Shown here: piece by piece, positions 7,949-17,290 of the stretch
Layout of the letters: every line of letters begins with the position of its first letter
Numbering within the stretch: position 1 is the stretch's first letter
Source of the DNA: UBA1757 sp045627385
GTDB taxonomy: Bacteria; Bacteroidota; Bacteroidia; Bacteroidales; UBA1402
DNA: 53,030 bases
Assembly (NCBI GenBank): GCA_045627385.1
Contig: JAZQNO010000002.1
Span: 1-53,030, forward strand
Reading direction: 5' to 3'
Program-made: the position numbers and the translations under genes
Notes under the pieces: generated by a model
What the model was told of the DNA's origin: nothing
Seen by the model: the letters and a program-made list of their open reading frames with translations, nothing else
The model's database searches: none

Positions 7949-9043
7949 TCAGAATGTGATGAACGAAAACGCTCTGAGGTGAGATTGGGCTGCCAGCGAG
8001 TAAAACAGTCCTATTCCTAAAAGAATGACGATCAGATCGGGAATCCATCTCGGTCGGATGAAATAAGCCAGATAGGGAAACAGGAAAATCTGGACGATGT
8101 TCATCATGCCCCAAACCCGGAAAGCAAATACTGGCACGGGAAAGCACAGGTAAAACATGGCAATCGACACCAGATTGATTTTCAGGAACAGAATACCGTA
8201 TGGCGTCTTTTCGGCCAGTTCTTCTCTGAAATAGATCAGCACACACGATATCACCATTTGCGCCAGCAGAATCATGTTGAACATGTCGACGGTGTAGGCA
8301 TTGTCAATCTGGTCTTTGGTATAATGGTCGACTTTATAGGAATAGACGCCTAAGTCGAGATTCCGCAGAATGCTCATGAAATCCCATCCGCTGACCAGCA
8401 GCAGAAACGGCACTACGATGATGCTCAGATACAGCCAGGGATTGATCTTTTTGGTGCTGACGAAATAGAAAGGAAAAAACAGAATGGCCGAATAGTGGAA
8501 GAAGATGGCCACCAACATGATGAGGGTGAACTTCGGAAAGTTGCGGTCGATGATGTGGCGGAAACTGTAGAAGGCGATGGCCGTGGCCAGGCCGGCACGT
8601 ATCTGGATGATTTCCTGAATGAAAAACGTGTGTGATATATACAGGAACAGCGTCAGGAAGGCGAACTCCGTATAGTCGTCGATGCACTTGAGTTTGATGG
8701 AAACCGCCAGCAGTGCGAAGATGAAGATGACCGACTGGTAACCTATGCTGGCCGGCAGAAAAGTCTTGCAGAGCGAAGAAATGACGAAAAACAGCGGTTC
8801 CGCCCGGTCTACACTGAAAAACAGGACCGGATTGCGGAACAGCATAGGGAACAGCAGTGTATGCTCGTAGAATTCCCTGTAGTATTTTTCATCGACGCTC
8901 ACTCCCCTGCCTTTCAGGCCGGCGATCAGCACGAGACCGACTCCCATGATGAGAAGCGGAATCCACCGGTTGGTCTTGATTTCCTCGCTCAGAAAGCAAA
9001 GGACAAGGGCGGCTGCCAGAATGATGATATAGGCGGTCAGCAT
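7949..9043 (-). CDS. EpsG-family polysaccharide polymerase-like membrane protein
   Basis: About 364 aa, with many hydrophobic segments. The N-terminal pattern ISSLCK...VSVDEKYYREFYEH and later IQIRAGLATAIAFYSF resemble the EpsG family, thought to polymerise exopolysaccharide repeat units. An in-frame ATG at 9067 overlaps the -7 box (9065-9072) and so cannot be in the transcript; the start is therefore MLTAY at 9043. It heads the three-gene minus operon EpsG, O-antigen-ligase-like, GT2. Two polymerase/ligase-type proteins side by side suggest one polymerises and one ligates. Confidence 0.8.
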   Translation of the reverse strand: MLTAYIIILAAALVLCFLSEEIKTNRWIPLLIMGVGLVLIAGLKGRGVSVDEKYYREFYEHTLLFPMLFRNPVLFFSVDRAEPLFFVISSLCKTFLPASIGYQSVIFIFALLAVSIKLKCIDDYTEFAFLTLFLYISHTFFIQEIIQIRAGLATAIAFYSFRHIIDRNFPKFTLIMLVAIFFHYSAILFFPFYFVSTKKINPWLYLSIIVVPFLLLVSGWDFMSILRNLDLGVYSYKVDHYTKDQIDNAYTVDMFNMILLAQMVISCVLIYFREELAEKTPYGILFLKINLVSIAMFYLCFPVPVFAFRVWGMMNIVQIFLFPYLAYFIRPRWIPDLIVILLGIGLFYSLAAQSHLRAFSFITF

Positions 9044-9064
9044 TTGTTTCTGTCGAAATCCTGA

Positions 9065-9095
9065 CAAAAGTACAAAAACAATCTTCTTGTGTCAA
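9065..9095 (-). promoter_or_regulatory. promoter of the EpsG operon
   Basis: On the minus strand TTG (9095-9093), 20-bp spacer, TACTTTTG (9072-9065). The box overlaps the upstream ATG at 9067 and so fixes the start codon at 9043. Confidence 0.7.
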
Positions 9096-9117
9096 TGAAG
9101 CGATTTACATATCTTTG
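9087..9117 (+). promoter_or_regulatory. promoter of rlmD
   Basis: TTG (9087-9089), 20-bp spacer, TATCTTTG (9110-9117), with ATG at 9138. Its -33 region interleaves with that of the opposing EpsG promoter. Confidence 0.75.
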
Positions 9118-9137
9118 TCCTATCCATACAAATTCAA

Positions 9138-10550
9138 ATGAGCAAGAAAAAACCGCTTCCTTTACTGGAAAATATAGAGATCGCAGACATCGCCGCAGAA
9201 GGCAAAGCCATCTGCCGGGTCGACAACATGGTCGTGTTCGTATCTTACGGAGCCCCCGGTGACGTCGTCGACATACAACTGACAAAGAAACGCAAGCAGC
9301 ATGCCGAAGGCCGCATCGTCAGATGGGTCGAAAAGAGCCCCATGCGCTGCGAGCCAGGCTGCGCCCATTTCGGCGTCTGCGGCGGTTGCCAATGGCGCCA
9401 CATCCCCTACGAAGTCCAGCTCCAGGCCAAGCAGCGCCAGGTCTTCGACAACCTCACACGTCTGGCCAGGATCGAACTGCCCGAAATGAGCCCCATCATC
9501 GGCGCCGAGCACACCGACCGCTACCGCAACAAACTGGAATTCACCTTCTCCAACAAGAAATGGCGTACGCGCGAAGAACTCGACTCCGGCGCCGATTTCA
9601 GCGGCGAAGACAACAACGCCCTCGGCTTCCACATTCCAGGCATGTTCAACCGCGTCCTCGACATCGGAGAATGCCATCTCCAAGAAGAATTTTCCGATAC
9701 AATCCGTCTGGATATCAAACAGTTCTGCCTTTCCAACGGATACGACTTCTTCGACCTCAACACCCAGACCGGTCTGATGCGCAATCTGGTGGTCCGCACC
9801 GCCTCCACCGGCGAAAAAATGCTCATCGTGGTGTTTGCCCGTGACGAGCACGACAAGATCGAGGCCCTCATGAAGCACATTGCCGACACGTTCCCCGAAA
9901 TCACCTCCTTGCAATACGTGGTCAACACCAAGTGCAACGACACCCTCTTCGACCAGACTTTCCACGTGTACAAAGGCCGTGACCACATCCTCGAACGCAT
10001 GGAAGACCTGCAGTTCAAGGTCGGACCGAAATCCTTCTACCAGACCAATTCGGCCCAGGCGCTTCGTCTCTACGACACCGTGCGTCGCTTTGCCGACCTG
10101 AAAGGCGACGAACTGGTCTACGACCTGTACACCGGCACCGGCACCATCGCCAATTTCCTGGCCCGAAAGGCGCGCCGAGTCATCGGTGTGGAATATGTGC
10201 CCGAAGCCATCGAAGACGCCAAAGTCAACGCCGGTCTCAACTCGTTGGACAACACCATCTTCTTCGCCGGCGACTGCAAGGACATCCTCAACCGCTCCTT
10301 CATCGACACCTACGGCGTTCCCGATGTGCTCGTGGCCGACCCGCCGCGCGCCGGCATGCACGAAGACGTCATCAGGACCATTCTGGCGGCCGCCCCAAAA
10401 TGTGTGGTCTATGTCAGCTGCAACCCTGCCACTCAAGCCAGAGACCTGGCCCTGCTCGATACGGACTACAAAGTGGTCGCCATCCAGCCTGTCGACATGT
10501 TCCCGCACACCATGCATGTGGAAAACGTCGTCAAGCTCGTCCACCGGTAG
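9138..10550 (+). CDS. rlmD: 23S rRNA (uracil-C5)-methyltransferase, RlmD type
   Basis: A 470-aa TrmA/RlmD-family enzyme that uses S-adenosylmethionine to methylate C5 of a 23S rRNA uridine (U1939 in E. coli). A TRAM RNA-binding domain covers about 10-62. The iron-sulfur cluster cysteines are C71, C75, C81 and C84 in the CEPGCAHFGVCGGCQW motif. RYRNKLEFTF and FYQTNSAQA follow, then the SAM site DLYTGTGTIANFLA, DPPRAGMHED, and the nucleophile Cys in VYVSCNPATQARDL. Family and fold are certain. The target could also be another rRNA uridine (RlmC/RlmCD activity). Confidence 0.9.
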   Translation: MSKKKPLPLLENIEIADIAAEGKAICRVDNMVVFVSYGAPGDVVDIQLTKKRKQHAEGRIVRWVEKSPMRCEPGCAHFGVCGGCQWRHIPYEVQLQAKQRQVFDNLTRLARIELPEMSPIIGAEHTDRYRNKLEFTFSNKKWRTREELDSGADFSGEDNNALGFHIPGMFNRVLDIGECHLQEEFSDTIRLDIKQFCLSNGYDFFDLNTQTGLMRNLVVRTASTGEKMLIVVFARDEHDKIEALMKHIADTFPEITSLQYVVNTKCNDTLFDQTFHVYKGRDHILERMEDLQFKVGPKSFYQTNSAQALRLYDTVRRFADLKGDELVYDLYTGTGTIANFLARKARRVIGVEYVPEAIEDAKVNAGLNSLDNTIFFAGDCKDILNRSFIDTYGVPDVLVADPPRAGMHEDVIRTILAAAPKCVVYVSCNPATQARDLALLDTDYKVVAIQPVDMFPHTMHVENVVKLVHR

Positions 10551-10589
10551 CCTTCCCCCGACCGTATAACCTTATACATATTTCCGACA

Positions 10590-13500
10590 ATGAAGAAAAT
10601 GATTCTCTGGCTTTCAGGAATGCTGATCGCTCTTGGAGCCCATGCGCAAACCGCCGACAATCTCGATGTCACCCTCACATGGCCCTTTTCGGCCGGCAAT
10701 GCCGGACAGACAGCCGTCATTTCCCAGCCCGATTTCTTTTCGCTGGACTATGTGACCATCGGCTCCAATCTAGCCTATGCCGGAGTCAAGACCGTCGACG
10801 GACACACGCAGACCGCTGTCCAACCTTCGACACAGGCCTCATCTTCGTCCGATGACAATGCCGTGAAATTCGTCATCAAAACACGTACAGGCATCACCTT
10901 CACCCCGACCAAAGTTTCCTTCAGAACCTACCGCCATGGCACCGACGGAGGCCTGCTCGACATCAGCTGGGAGAGCAAGGGCAATAAGACCGCTCTGGCC
11001 AGCGGAATCGTCCCCATGCGCAACAACCTGGATCTCAGCAAGACACCCGAAGCCATCTCCTATTGGGAATACAGTTTTGACACAGCCGAACCCGCCGGCG
11101 GAGAAAGCGCGCTGGCCATTTCGCTCTACAGCCTGGGCAACACCAAGCAGGTCAGCTACAGCGACATCTGCATCGAAGGCAAGCTCAACGGAACGGTGGC
11201 CGCCATCCCCACCTATACCCTTTCCTTCCGTGCAGAACCCGAAGGAGCCGGAACGGTGTCATCCTTCCCCGTAGGCCAGGTGATGGACGAGAACACATCT
11301 GTCACCCTATCTCAGCAGCGCTCTTTCGGATACCGTTTTGTCTGCTGGACCGATGAGAACGGCACCGAACTCTCCCGAGACGAAGCCTACACGTTTACAC
11401 TGACCGCCAACACGCAGGTTGTCGCCCGTTACGAAACCATTCCCACCTATGAACTCAAGGTGGAGACCACTTCAGGCGCCGCCGATTATATGATTACTTA
11501 TCAGCCTGCTCCTCAGATGATTGGCGGAAAACAGATGTTTGAAGCCGCCACCCAGGTCAGCCTCACGGCCACCAGCAACCCGATTCTTTCGTTTGCCAGT
11601 TGGAGCAATGGTGAAACCGCCGCCACGACCAGTCTGACCATGGACGCCGACCGACTGATGACGGCCAACTACAACGCCCTCGATTACATCGCCGGATGGG
11701 ATTTCCATCAGTCGGGCAACAACGGACGCAAGGCCGATTTCGCCGCCGCTGACAACGATGCCGACATGTTGGTCCTGCGCAACGCTTCCGGTGCCACCAC
11801 CTCCTGGCTGGACAAGAGCCAGACCGCTGCCGGCGGATACGAAGGACGCCCATCGGCCGTCAACTGGAAGGACATTTCCGAAAAATACTATTACCAGACG
11901 AAGATCAATGCCGAGGCCTTCTCCGACATTCACGTGCAGGCCGAAATGCTCTACAATTTCATCGCCTACACGGTGCAGAAACTGGAGTATTCGTTCGACA
12001 ACCTCAATTGGACAGAAGCAACTCGCGTCACCTTGGGCGGCGCCAAGAACTGGACACCCATCGAAGCCGACCTTCCCGCTGAGTGCAACCACTGCAAAGA
12101 GCTCTACCTGCGTTGGATACCCGACTACACTTCCCCGACCGCAGGTTCGGGCACGACCAACGACGGCACTTCCATTGCCAACATCTTCATTTACGGTGTG
12201 GCCACACCGGTCGACGACGGCAAGGCGCCGGTCCTCCTTTCCACCGTGCCGGCAGACGGTTCTTCCTCGGCATCTGTCAGCGGCCGGATCGTGCTCAATT
12301 TCGATGAGAAAGTGAAACTGGCCGAAGGCGCCCTAGCTACATTGGACGGAAAGGTCCTCGAACTGAATGCGACGGGAAGCACGGTGACAGCCGAATACAA
12401 AGGACTGACATACAGTGAGAATTACCATTTCGTATTGCCTGCCAACAGTGTCAGCGACCTCAGCGACAGTCTCTACACGAAAGAAATCGCCATCAGTTTC
12501 ACCACCAGGTCGCATCCCGCTGTCAGCAAAGGCAGCTACGATTTCATCGTTCCCGACGACGGCACATTCCGTCAGGCGCTGGCCGCCGCCTCTGCCCGCA
12601 CTGACAAGAATGTGCGTTATCGGATTTTCATCCGGAAAGGCTCTTATCTGATTCCTGCCGACGAAGGTTCGGTCACCGGATCCGACGGCAAATCCTATCC
12701 TTCGGCCACGACTTCCGTCAACACGCCCAACCTGTCCATTATCGGAGAGGATATGGACCAGACCGAACTGTACAACCGGCACGACAATTTCAAACTCATC
12801 GAAGGCCTGAACAAAGCCAACTTCATCAGTTTCGGCAGTGCGGCCAAGAACATGTACGTGCAGGACATCGCTTTCAAAAACGGCTGCCATTGGGATGAGA
12901 GCGGCAACGGAGACGGACGCTGCCCGGCTTTGGCTGACGAAGGCGACAAGAATATCTTCAAGAATTTCAAGCTGGTCGGCTGGCAGGATTCCTATCTGTC
13001 CAACAATCAGAACGCCAGATACTATTTCGAGACTTCGGAACTCCACGGCGCCGTCGACTACATGTGCGGCAAGGGCGACGTCTTCTACCAGCAGTGCAAA
13101 CTCGTCATCGAGCGCAACGCCGTGCCTCTCTGCGCGCCTTCCCAGGCTCGTAAATACGGTTACGTCTATGTCGACTGCGAGGTCAGCAGCGCCAGTCCAG
13201 GCCATTACAAAGACTTCACGCTCGGCCGTCCCTGGGGCAGCGGCACGCCCGGAGCCATCTTCATCAATCTCACCGTCGGTCCCACAGTGAATCTGTCGGC
13301 TGAAGGCTGGAGCGAGATGAGCGGCGGTTATCCGATGCGTTTTGCCGAATATGGCACCAAGACGGCCACAGGCACCTTCCTCGATTTGAGCCAGCGCAAA
13401 AAAGTGTTCGGCGATTCCCATGCCAACAATCCGGTCTTGTCAGCCGAAGAGGCCGCTGATTACAGCATCGCCAAGGTGATGGGCGGTGACGACGACTGGG

Positions 13501-13913
13501 ATCCGACCTATTTCACCGAGCAGGCGCAGGCTCCCGAAATCTCCTATGCCGACGGCAGTCTGACATGGCAGGACAGCCCCTACGCCTTCCTCTATGCCAT
13601 TGTCAAGAACGGTTCGGTCATCGCATTCACTCAAAACAGCAGCTATGCCGTCACGCCAGTTGAAGGCGATGTCTACGGCATTCGTGCCGCCAATGAAATG
13701 GGCGGTTTGGGAACGATTTCCAATCTGTTGAGTTTCAACGCAGACGGAGAAGCGGTATCCCTTTTGGAAACGCTGTCCGAGCCCGCTGTCGTCTCGGTTC
13801 AGGTCTATTCGCCAGACGGTCGTCGTCTCAGCCAGCCTGCGCAGGGCCTCAACCTCATCATCAGCCGAATGGCCGACGGAAGCGTCCGTTGCGAGAAAAT
13901 GCTGATGAAATGA
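10590..13913 (+). CDS. giant multidomain pectinesterase (CE8) with Ig-like and InlB-type repeats
   Basis: A 1107-aa secreted protein. The signal peptide is 1-20 (ends AHAQ). About 21-200 is an unassigned beta-rich domain. Two InlB-B/Bacteroidetes-type repeats lie at about 210-283 and 288-361 (FVCWTDENGTE...VVARYE; FASWSNGE...MTANYN). An unassigned domain covers 365-540 and an SbsA/Big_5-like Ig domain 544-640. The CE8 pectin methylesterase helix is at about 645-970. Catalytic equivalents are Q799-D800 (WQDSYL), D823 (VDYMCGKGD) and R880 (LGRPW); the usual QAVAL is replaced by CPALADEGD. The end (QVYSPDGRRLSQ...CEKMLMK) resembles a type IX secretion tail. It should demethylate pectin outside the cell. 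It is a single gene after rlmD. Confidence 0.85.
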   Translation: MKKMILWLSGMLIALGAHAQTADNLDVTLTWPFSAGNAGQTAVISQPDFFSLDYVTIGSNLAYAGVKTVDGHTQTAVQPSTQASSSSDDNAVKFVIKTRTGITFTPTKVSFRTYRHGTDGGLLDISWESKGNKTALASGIVPMRNNLDLSKTPEAISYWEYSFDTAEPAGGESALAISLYSLGNTKQVSYSDICIEGKLNGTVAAIPTYTLSFRAEPEGAGTVSSFPVGQVMDENTSVTLSQQRSFGYRFVCWTDENGTELSRDEAYTFTLTANTQVVARYETIPTYELKVETTSGAADYMITYQPAPQMIGGKQMFEAATQVSLTATSNPILSFASWSNGETAATTSLTMDADRLMTANYNALDYIAGWDFHQSGNNGRKADFAAADNDADMLVLRNASGATTSWLDKSQTAAGGYEGRPSAVNWKDISEKYYYQTKINAEAFSDIHVQAEMLYNFIAYTVQKLEYSFDNLNWTEATRVTLGGAKNWTPIEADLPAECNHCKELYLRWIPDYTSPTAGSGTTNDGTSIANIFIYGVATPVDDGKAPVLLSTVPADGSSSASVSGRIVLNFDEKVKLAEGALATLDGKVLELNATGSTVTAEYKGLTYSENYHFVLPANSVSDLSDSLYTKEIAISFTTRSHPAVSKGSYDFIVPDDGTFRQALAAASARTDKNVRYRIFIRKGSYLIPADEGSVTGSDGKSYPSATTSVNTPNLSIIGEDMDQTELYNRHDNFKLIEGLNKANFISFGSAAKNMYVQDIAFKNGCHWDESGNGDGRCPALADEGDKNIFKNFKLVGWQDSYLSNNQNARYYFETSELHGAVDYMCGKGDVFYQQCKLVIERNAVPLCAPSQARKYGYVYVDCEVSSASPGHYKDFTLGRPWGSGTPGAIFINLTVGPTVNLSAEGWSEMSGGYPMRFAEYGTKTATGTFLDLSQRKKVFGDSHANNPVLSAEEAADYSIAKVMGGDDDWDPTYFTEQAQAPEISYADGSLTWQDSPYAFLYAIVKNGSVIAFTQNSSYAVTPVEGDVYGIRAANEMGGLGTISNLLSFNADGEAVSLLETLSEPAVVSVQVYSPDGRRLSQPAQGLNLIISRMADGSVRCEKMLMK

Positions 13914-13947
13914 AAAATGCACCGCTGACGCGGGTGGAGCTGATAGC

Positions 13948-14706
13948 CTATCCGCGTTGGCGGTTGGCTTCGAATATCATCACACCGGCAGCCACAGAAA
14001 CGTTCAGCGAAGCGATGCTGCCCTTCATGGGAATCTGAACCAGTTCATCACAAATGCGCAGATTCTCCGGGGCGATACCTTCGTCTTCGGCGCCCATCAC
14101 AATGGCCAGAGGACCGGTGAATTGGGCCTGAGTGTACGATTTTTCAGCCTTTTCCGTAGCAGCCACCACATGAATGCCGGAATCCTTCAGCAGACGGATG
14201 GCGTCGCGCACGGTGTTTTCCCGACAGACGGGCAGGCTGTGCAGCGCGCCGGCCGATGTCTTGATGGCATCGGCATTCACCGTCACGCTGTTGTTCATAG
14301 GAATCACGATGGCATCCACTCCTGCACAGGCGCATGTACGGGCAATGGCGCCGAAATTGCGCACATCCGTGAGATTGTCCAAAACGAGGATGAAGGGATC
14401 CTTGCCTTCTTCGTACAGCGTCGGCAACAGCATGTCAAGCCGCTGGTAGGTGACTGGCGAAATGAAAGCGATGACTCCCTGATGGTTCTTGGTGGTGATA
14501 TGGTTTAGCCTTTCCTGAGGAACCCTTTGGATGGGAATGTTCGTGCCGCGAAGCATTTCGAAAAGTTCGCGTGAAAGATTCCCCTCAAGATTCTTACGGA
14601 TCCAGATCTTATCGATTTCCTTGCCGGCGGCAATGGCTTCCATAATGGCACGTATGCCGAAAACCATTTCATTGCCGCCTCCAGGCTGTTTGTTGTTGTA
14701 ATACAT
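13948..14706 (-). CDS. rlmB: TrmH/RlmB-family rRNA 2'-O-methyltransferase
   Basis: A 252-aa SPOUT methyltransferase. The N-terminal substrate-binding domain (VFGIRAIMEAIAAGKEIDKIWI) is followed by the trefoil-knot domain with LDNLTDVRNFGAIARTC, KTSAGALHSLPV, IVMGAEDEGIAPE and SIASLNVSVAAGVMIFE, the three SpoU motifs. RlmB methylates G2251 of 23S rRNA; other TrmH-like enzymes modify tRNA G18, but the length and N-terminal domain favour RlmB. It is the last gene of the dnaN operon, 3 bp after recN. Confidence 0.88.
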   Translation of the reverse strand: MYYNNKQPGGGNEMVFGIRAIMEAIAAGKEIDKIWIRKNLEGNLSRELFEMLRGTNIPIQRVPQERLNHITTKNHQGVIAFISPVTYQRLDMLLPTLYEEGKDPFILVLDNLTDVRNFGAIARTCACAGVDAIVIPMNNSVTVNADAIKTSAGALHSLPVCRENTVRDAIRLLKDSGIHVVAATEKAEKSYTQAQFTGPLAIVMGAEDEGIAPENLRICDELVQIPMKGSIASLNVSVAAGVMIFEANRQRG

Positions 14707-14709
14707 AAA

Positions 14710-16365
14710 TTATTGTTCGTCAAGTAGTTGAATAGCATTGTTCAAAGCTGCGTCTGAAAGTGTGGCGCCACCGACCATTTGGGCGATTTCCACTATCCTC
14801 TCTTCGCGGCTGAGCAGTTTGGCCTGACTGATGGCCTGCTGCCCGTCTTCGGTCTTGTACACTTTGTAATGACGGGCGCCACGTGCAGCAATCTGCGGCA
14901 GATGCGTGATGCAGATGACTTGCCTGTTGCGGGCGATCTGTTCCATCAGCACCGCCATTTTGTGGGCGATTTCGCCCGAAACACCCGTGTCGATTTCGTC
15001 AAACAGCAGACTGGAACACTCCTCCTTGTCTGCGACAAGCGATTTGAGGCAGAGCATCAGCCGGGACACTTCACCTCCGGAAGCGATTTGCGAGACATCC
15101 TGCACGGGAATGTTCTTGTTGGCGGAGAAACGGAAACAGATGCGGTCAATGCCGCTCATATCCATTTCTTTGAGACCGTGTCCGATTTCAAAGGATACAT
15201 TGGGCATACCCAAAGGCTTCAGCAAAGCAATCAGATTGCGCTCTATCTGTGCGAAAACGGAGCGCCTTTTCCGAGAGAGCGCGTCGGCCTTCTTCTGAGC
15301 CTCATTTTTTGCCTCCTCCGATTGTCTGCGGAGTTCGTCCAACTTGTCGTCGCCCTTGTCAATCTGCTGCAGACGATCTTCCAAACCGTCACGCAAAGCA
15401 ATCAGTTCTTCCGGTGTCTGCACACGATGCTTCTTCTGAAGCTCGTACAGCAAACTCAGCCGCTCGCCAACTTCTTCCAGCCGCTGCGGATTCATCTCTA
15501 TGCCGTTGTCCCAGCGGTTGATGTCGCGCGACAGTTCCTGCAGTTCAATCAGGCAGGAATCCAGCCGTTCGCGCGCCTCTTCCAGCGAAGCGAAGTGTCC
15601 GGCAGAACGTTGGGCCGCCTGAGAAGCGGATTTTAGACGTTTGCAAATGCCGCCTTCATCGTCGTTCAAGAGTTGGTCCATCAGGGCCAGACAATTTTTG
15701 ATATCTTCCGTATGGCTGAGCATTTCCTGCTCGTTTTCAAGCTCTTCCTGCTCGCCAGCCTGCAGTTTGGCATCGCTGAGCTGTTGGAACTGGAAGGCCA
15801 GATAATCTTTTTCTTCCCGGCTCTTGCGGAGATTCTCCTCCAAGTCAAGGAGGTCTTTTTCCAACTTGTGGAACTGTCGGAACGACATCTGGTAGTCTTC
15901 CAGCAAATCCGTGCTGCGCGCCAAGGTGTCGACCATATCCAATTGGAAGCCGTCATTGCCCAAAAGCAGATTCTCATGCTGGGAATGCACATCCACCAGG
16001 CGTTTTCCGACTTCTTTCAATTGGGCAAGAGACACGGGGGAATCGTTGACGAAAGCCCGGCTTTTGCCGTTGGCATACAGTTCGCGCCGGATGACGCAGA
16101 GTGAGGGGTCGTATTCCAGGTCATTGTCCTCGAAATAGCTTTTCAAAGCTTCTGTCTGAAGGAAACCGGCTTCAAGCACACACTTGCGGCTGTCATCCTT
16201 GATGACTTTCAGATCGGCCCTTTGGCCGAGAATGAGACCGATGGCGCCCATCAGTACCGATTTTCCGGCGCCTGTCTCACCGGTGATGACTGAAAAACCC
16301 GATTCGAAGGTCAAATCGAGCTGTTCGATCAGCACATAGTTTTCAATGTGAAGATAAGAGATCAT
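14710..16365 (-). CDS. recN: DNA repair ATPase RecN
   Basis: A 551-aa SMC-like protein for double-strand break repair. Walker A GETGAGKS is at about 30-37. Long coiled coil runs from about 150 to 380, rich in Glu/Leu/Lys with QLQELSRDINRWDNG at the hinge. The ABC signature IASGGEVSRLMLCLK and Walker B LLFDEIDTGVSG follow, with the C-terminal ITHLPQIAARG. Full length for the family (about 550). Spacing of 3 bp to rlmB and 15 bp from the DUF4835 gene indicates one operon. Confidence 0.95.
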   Translation of the reverse strand: MISYLHIENYVLIEQLDLTFESGFSVITGETGAGKSVLMGAIGLILGQRADLKVIKDDSRKCVLEAGFLQTEALKSYFEDNDLEYDPSLCVIRRELYANGKSRAFVNDSPVSLAQLKEVGKRLVDVHSQHENLLLGNDGFQLDMVDTLARSTDLLEDYQMSFRQFHKLEKDLLDLEENLRKSREEKDYLAFQFQQLSDAKLQAGEQEELENEQEMLSHTEDIKNCLALMDQLLNDDEGGICKRLKSASQAAQRSAGHFASLEEARERLDSCLIELQELSRDINRWDNGIEMNPQRLEEVGERLSLLYELQKKHRVQTPEELIALRDGLEDRLQQIDKGDDKLDELRRQSEEAKNEAQKKADALSRKRRSVFAQIERNLIALLKPLGMPNVSFEIGHGLKEMDMSGIDRICFRFSANKNIPVQDVSQIASGGEVSRLMLCLKSLVADKEECSSLLFDEIDTGVSGEIAHKMAVLMEQIARNRQVICITHLPQIAARGARHYKVYKTEDGQQAISQAKLLSREERIVEIAQMVGGATLSDAALNNAIQLLDEQ

Positions 16366-16380
16366 GGTTTCAAATAAGGT

Positions 16381-17286
16381 TTATTCTTTTATGGCATCCA
16401 AACGGTTGCTCTGTCCGGGCCATAGGCTGACCAATCGGTCATAGACACTCTGTTTTTCCTTGGCGTCCGCCTTGGAGTACAGCTGAATCCATTCGTCCAT
16501 CTTGGTGTCGGCCAGATTGCTCAGCAAAGGCGACTGCGGACGGTCCTGCCTGACTTCCTTGAGCAGGTCGAAGGACTCGGTGATGGCCTGACGTCCTTCC
16601 TCGCTCTTGTCATACATCAGATCGAGCCCCAGGCGATGGTAGCGGTAATTGAAGGTCCGCATCGCTTTCTGCCGTTCGTCCCCGAGCGCATCGGCCCAGG
16701 CCCAGCAGTTGCGGTCGTCGCTGTGGGCTTTCCAATTGTCGCCCAATACGCCTTGCGCCTGCGACACGATGTTCTGGGCCTGCTGGAAAAAGACTTCTCC
16801 ACCCATGGGCGAAAAAGAGTCGAAATCCATGCCGAGAATGAGGTAAGTCCAGAAAACCAGCGTGGCCGTCAGATTGTCTCCGACTTGATTGGCGTTGTAT
16901 TCCAGTGTCTGATTCTCCTGATAGTCGAATTCAAGACTCTGGCGCACATTCAGCAAGGAGGTCGTGTAGGTGGAATTGAATACCGGACGGCGCGATTGGA
17001 CCTGCATTTCAACGGTATGGGTATAGTCTTTCGTCTCTTGGAAAATGAACAGGAAACTGCAGTCGATCTTTTCGTTGCGGCCAATGTTGAGATTGGTCCA
17101 ATGCCTGGTGTTGAGAAATTCGGTGACGGCATTTCGGAAACTTTCGTAGACGGCCTTGTCCGTGCCGCCGATCTGATCTGTGTTGATCTGTATGCGGCAG
17201 TTCAACTCCTGCGCCTGAAGACCGAGTCCGGCCGACAGACAGGATGCCAAACAAATGACCGATGCGAGAAACTTCCTGAGAAACAT
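16381..17286 (-). CDS. DUF4835-family protein (possible T9SS protein PorD)
   Basis: A 301-aa exported protein with signal peptide 1-25 (ends LGLQAQ). Family features are QELNCRIQINTDQI, FLNTRHWTN, FQETKDYTHTVEMQVQSRRPVFNS, DYQENQTLEYN and FWTYLILGMDFDSFSPMGG. The family is specific to Bacteroidetes and lies between coaBC and recN in many genomes. Some databases link it to type IX secretion under the name PorD; I recall this rather than prove it. It lies 4 bp after coaBC. Other T9SS hints in the window are the sorting domain at 45318-46640 and the tail on the 1107-aa pectinesterase. Confidence 0.8.
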   Translation of the reverse strand: MFLRKFLASVICLASCLSAGLGLQAQELNCRIQINTDQIGGTDKAVYESFRNAVTEFLNTRHWTNLNIGRNEKIDCSFLFIFQETKDYTHTVEMQVQSRRPVFNSTYTTSLLNVRQSLEFDYQENQTLEYNANQVGDNLTATLVFWTYLILGMDFDSFSPMGGEVFFQQAQNIVSQAQGVLGDNWKAHSDDRNCWAWADALGDERQKAMRTFNYRYHRLGLDLMYDKSEEGRQAITESFDLLKEVRQDRPQSPLLSNLADTKMDEWIQLYSKADAKEKQSVYDRLVSLWPGQSNRLDAIKE

Positions 17287-17290
17287 GTGA

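Noticed and set aside
9162..10544. 460-aa ORF opposite rlmD
   Set aside because: Antisense shadow of an enzyme with all its catalytic motifs.
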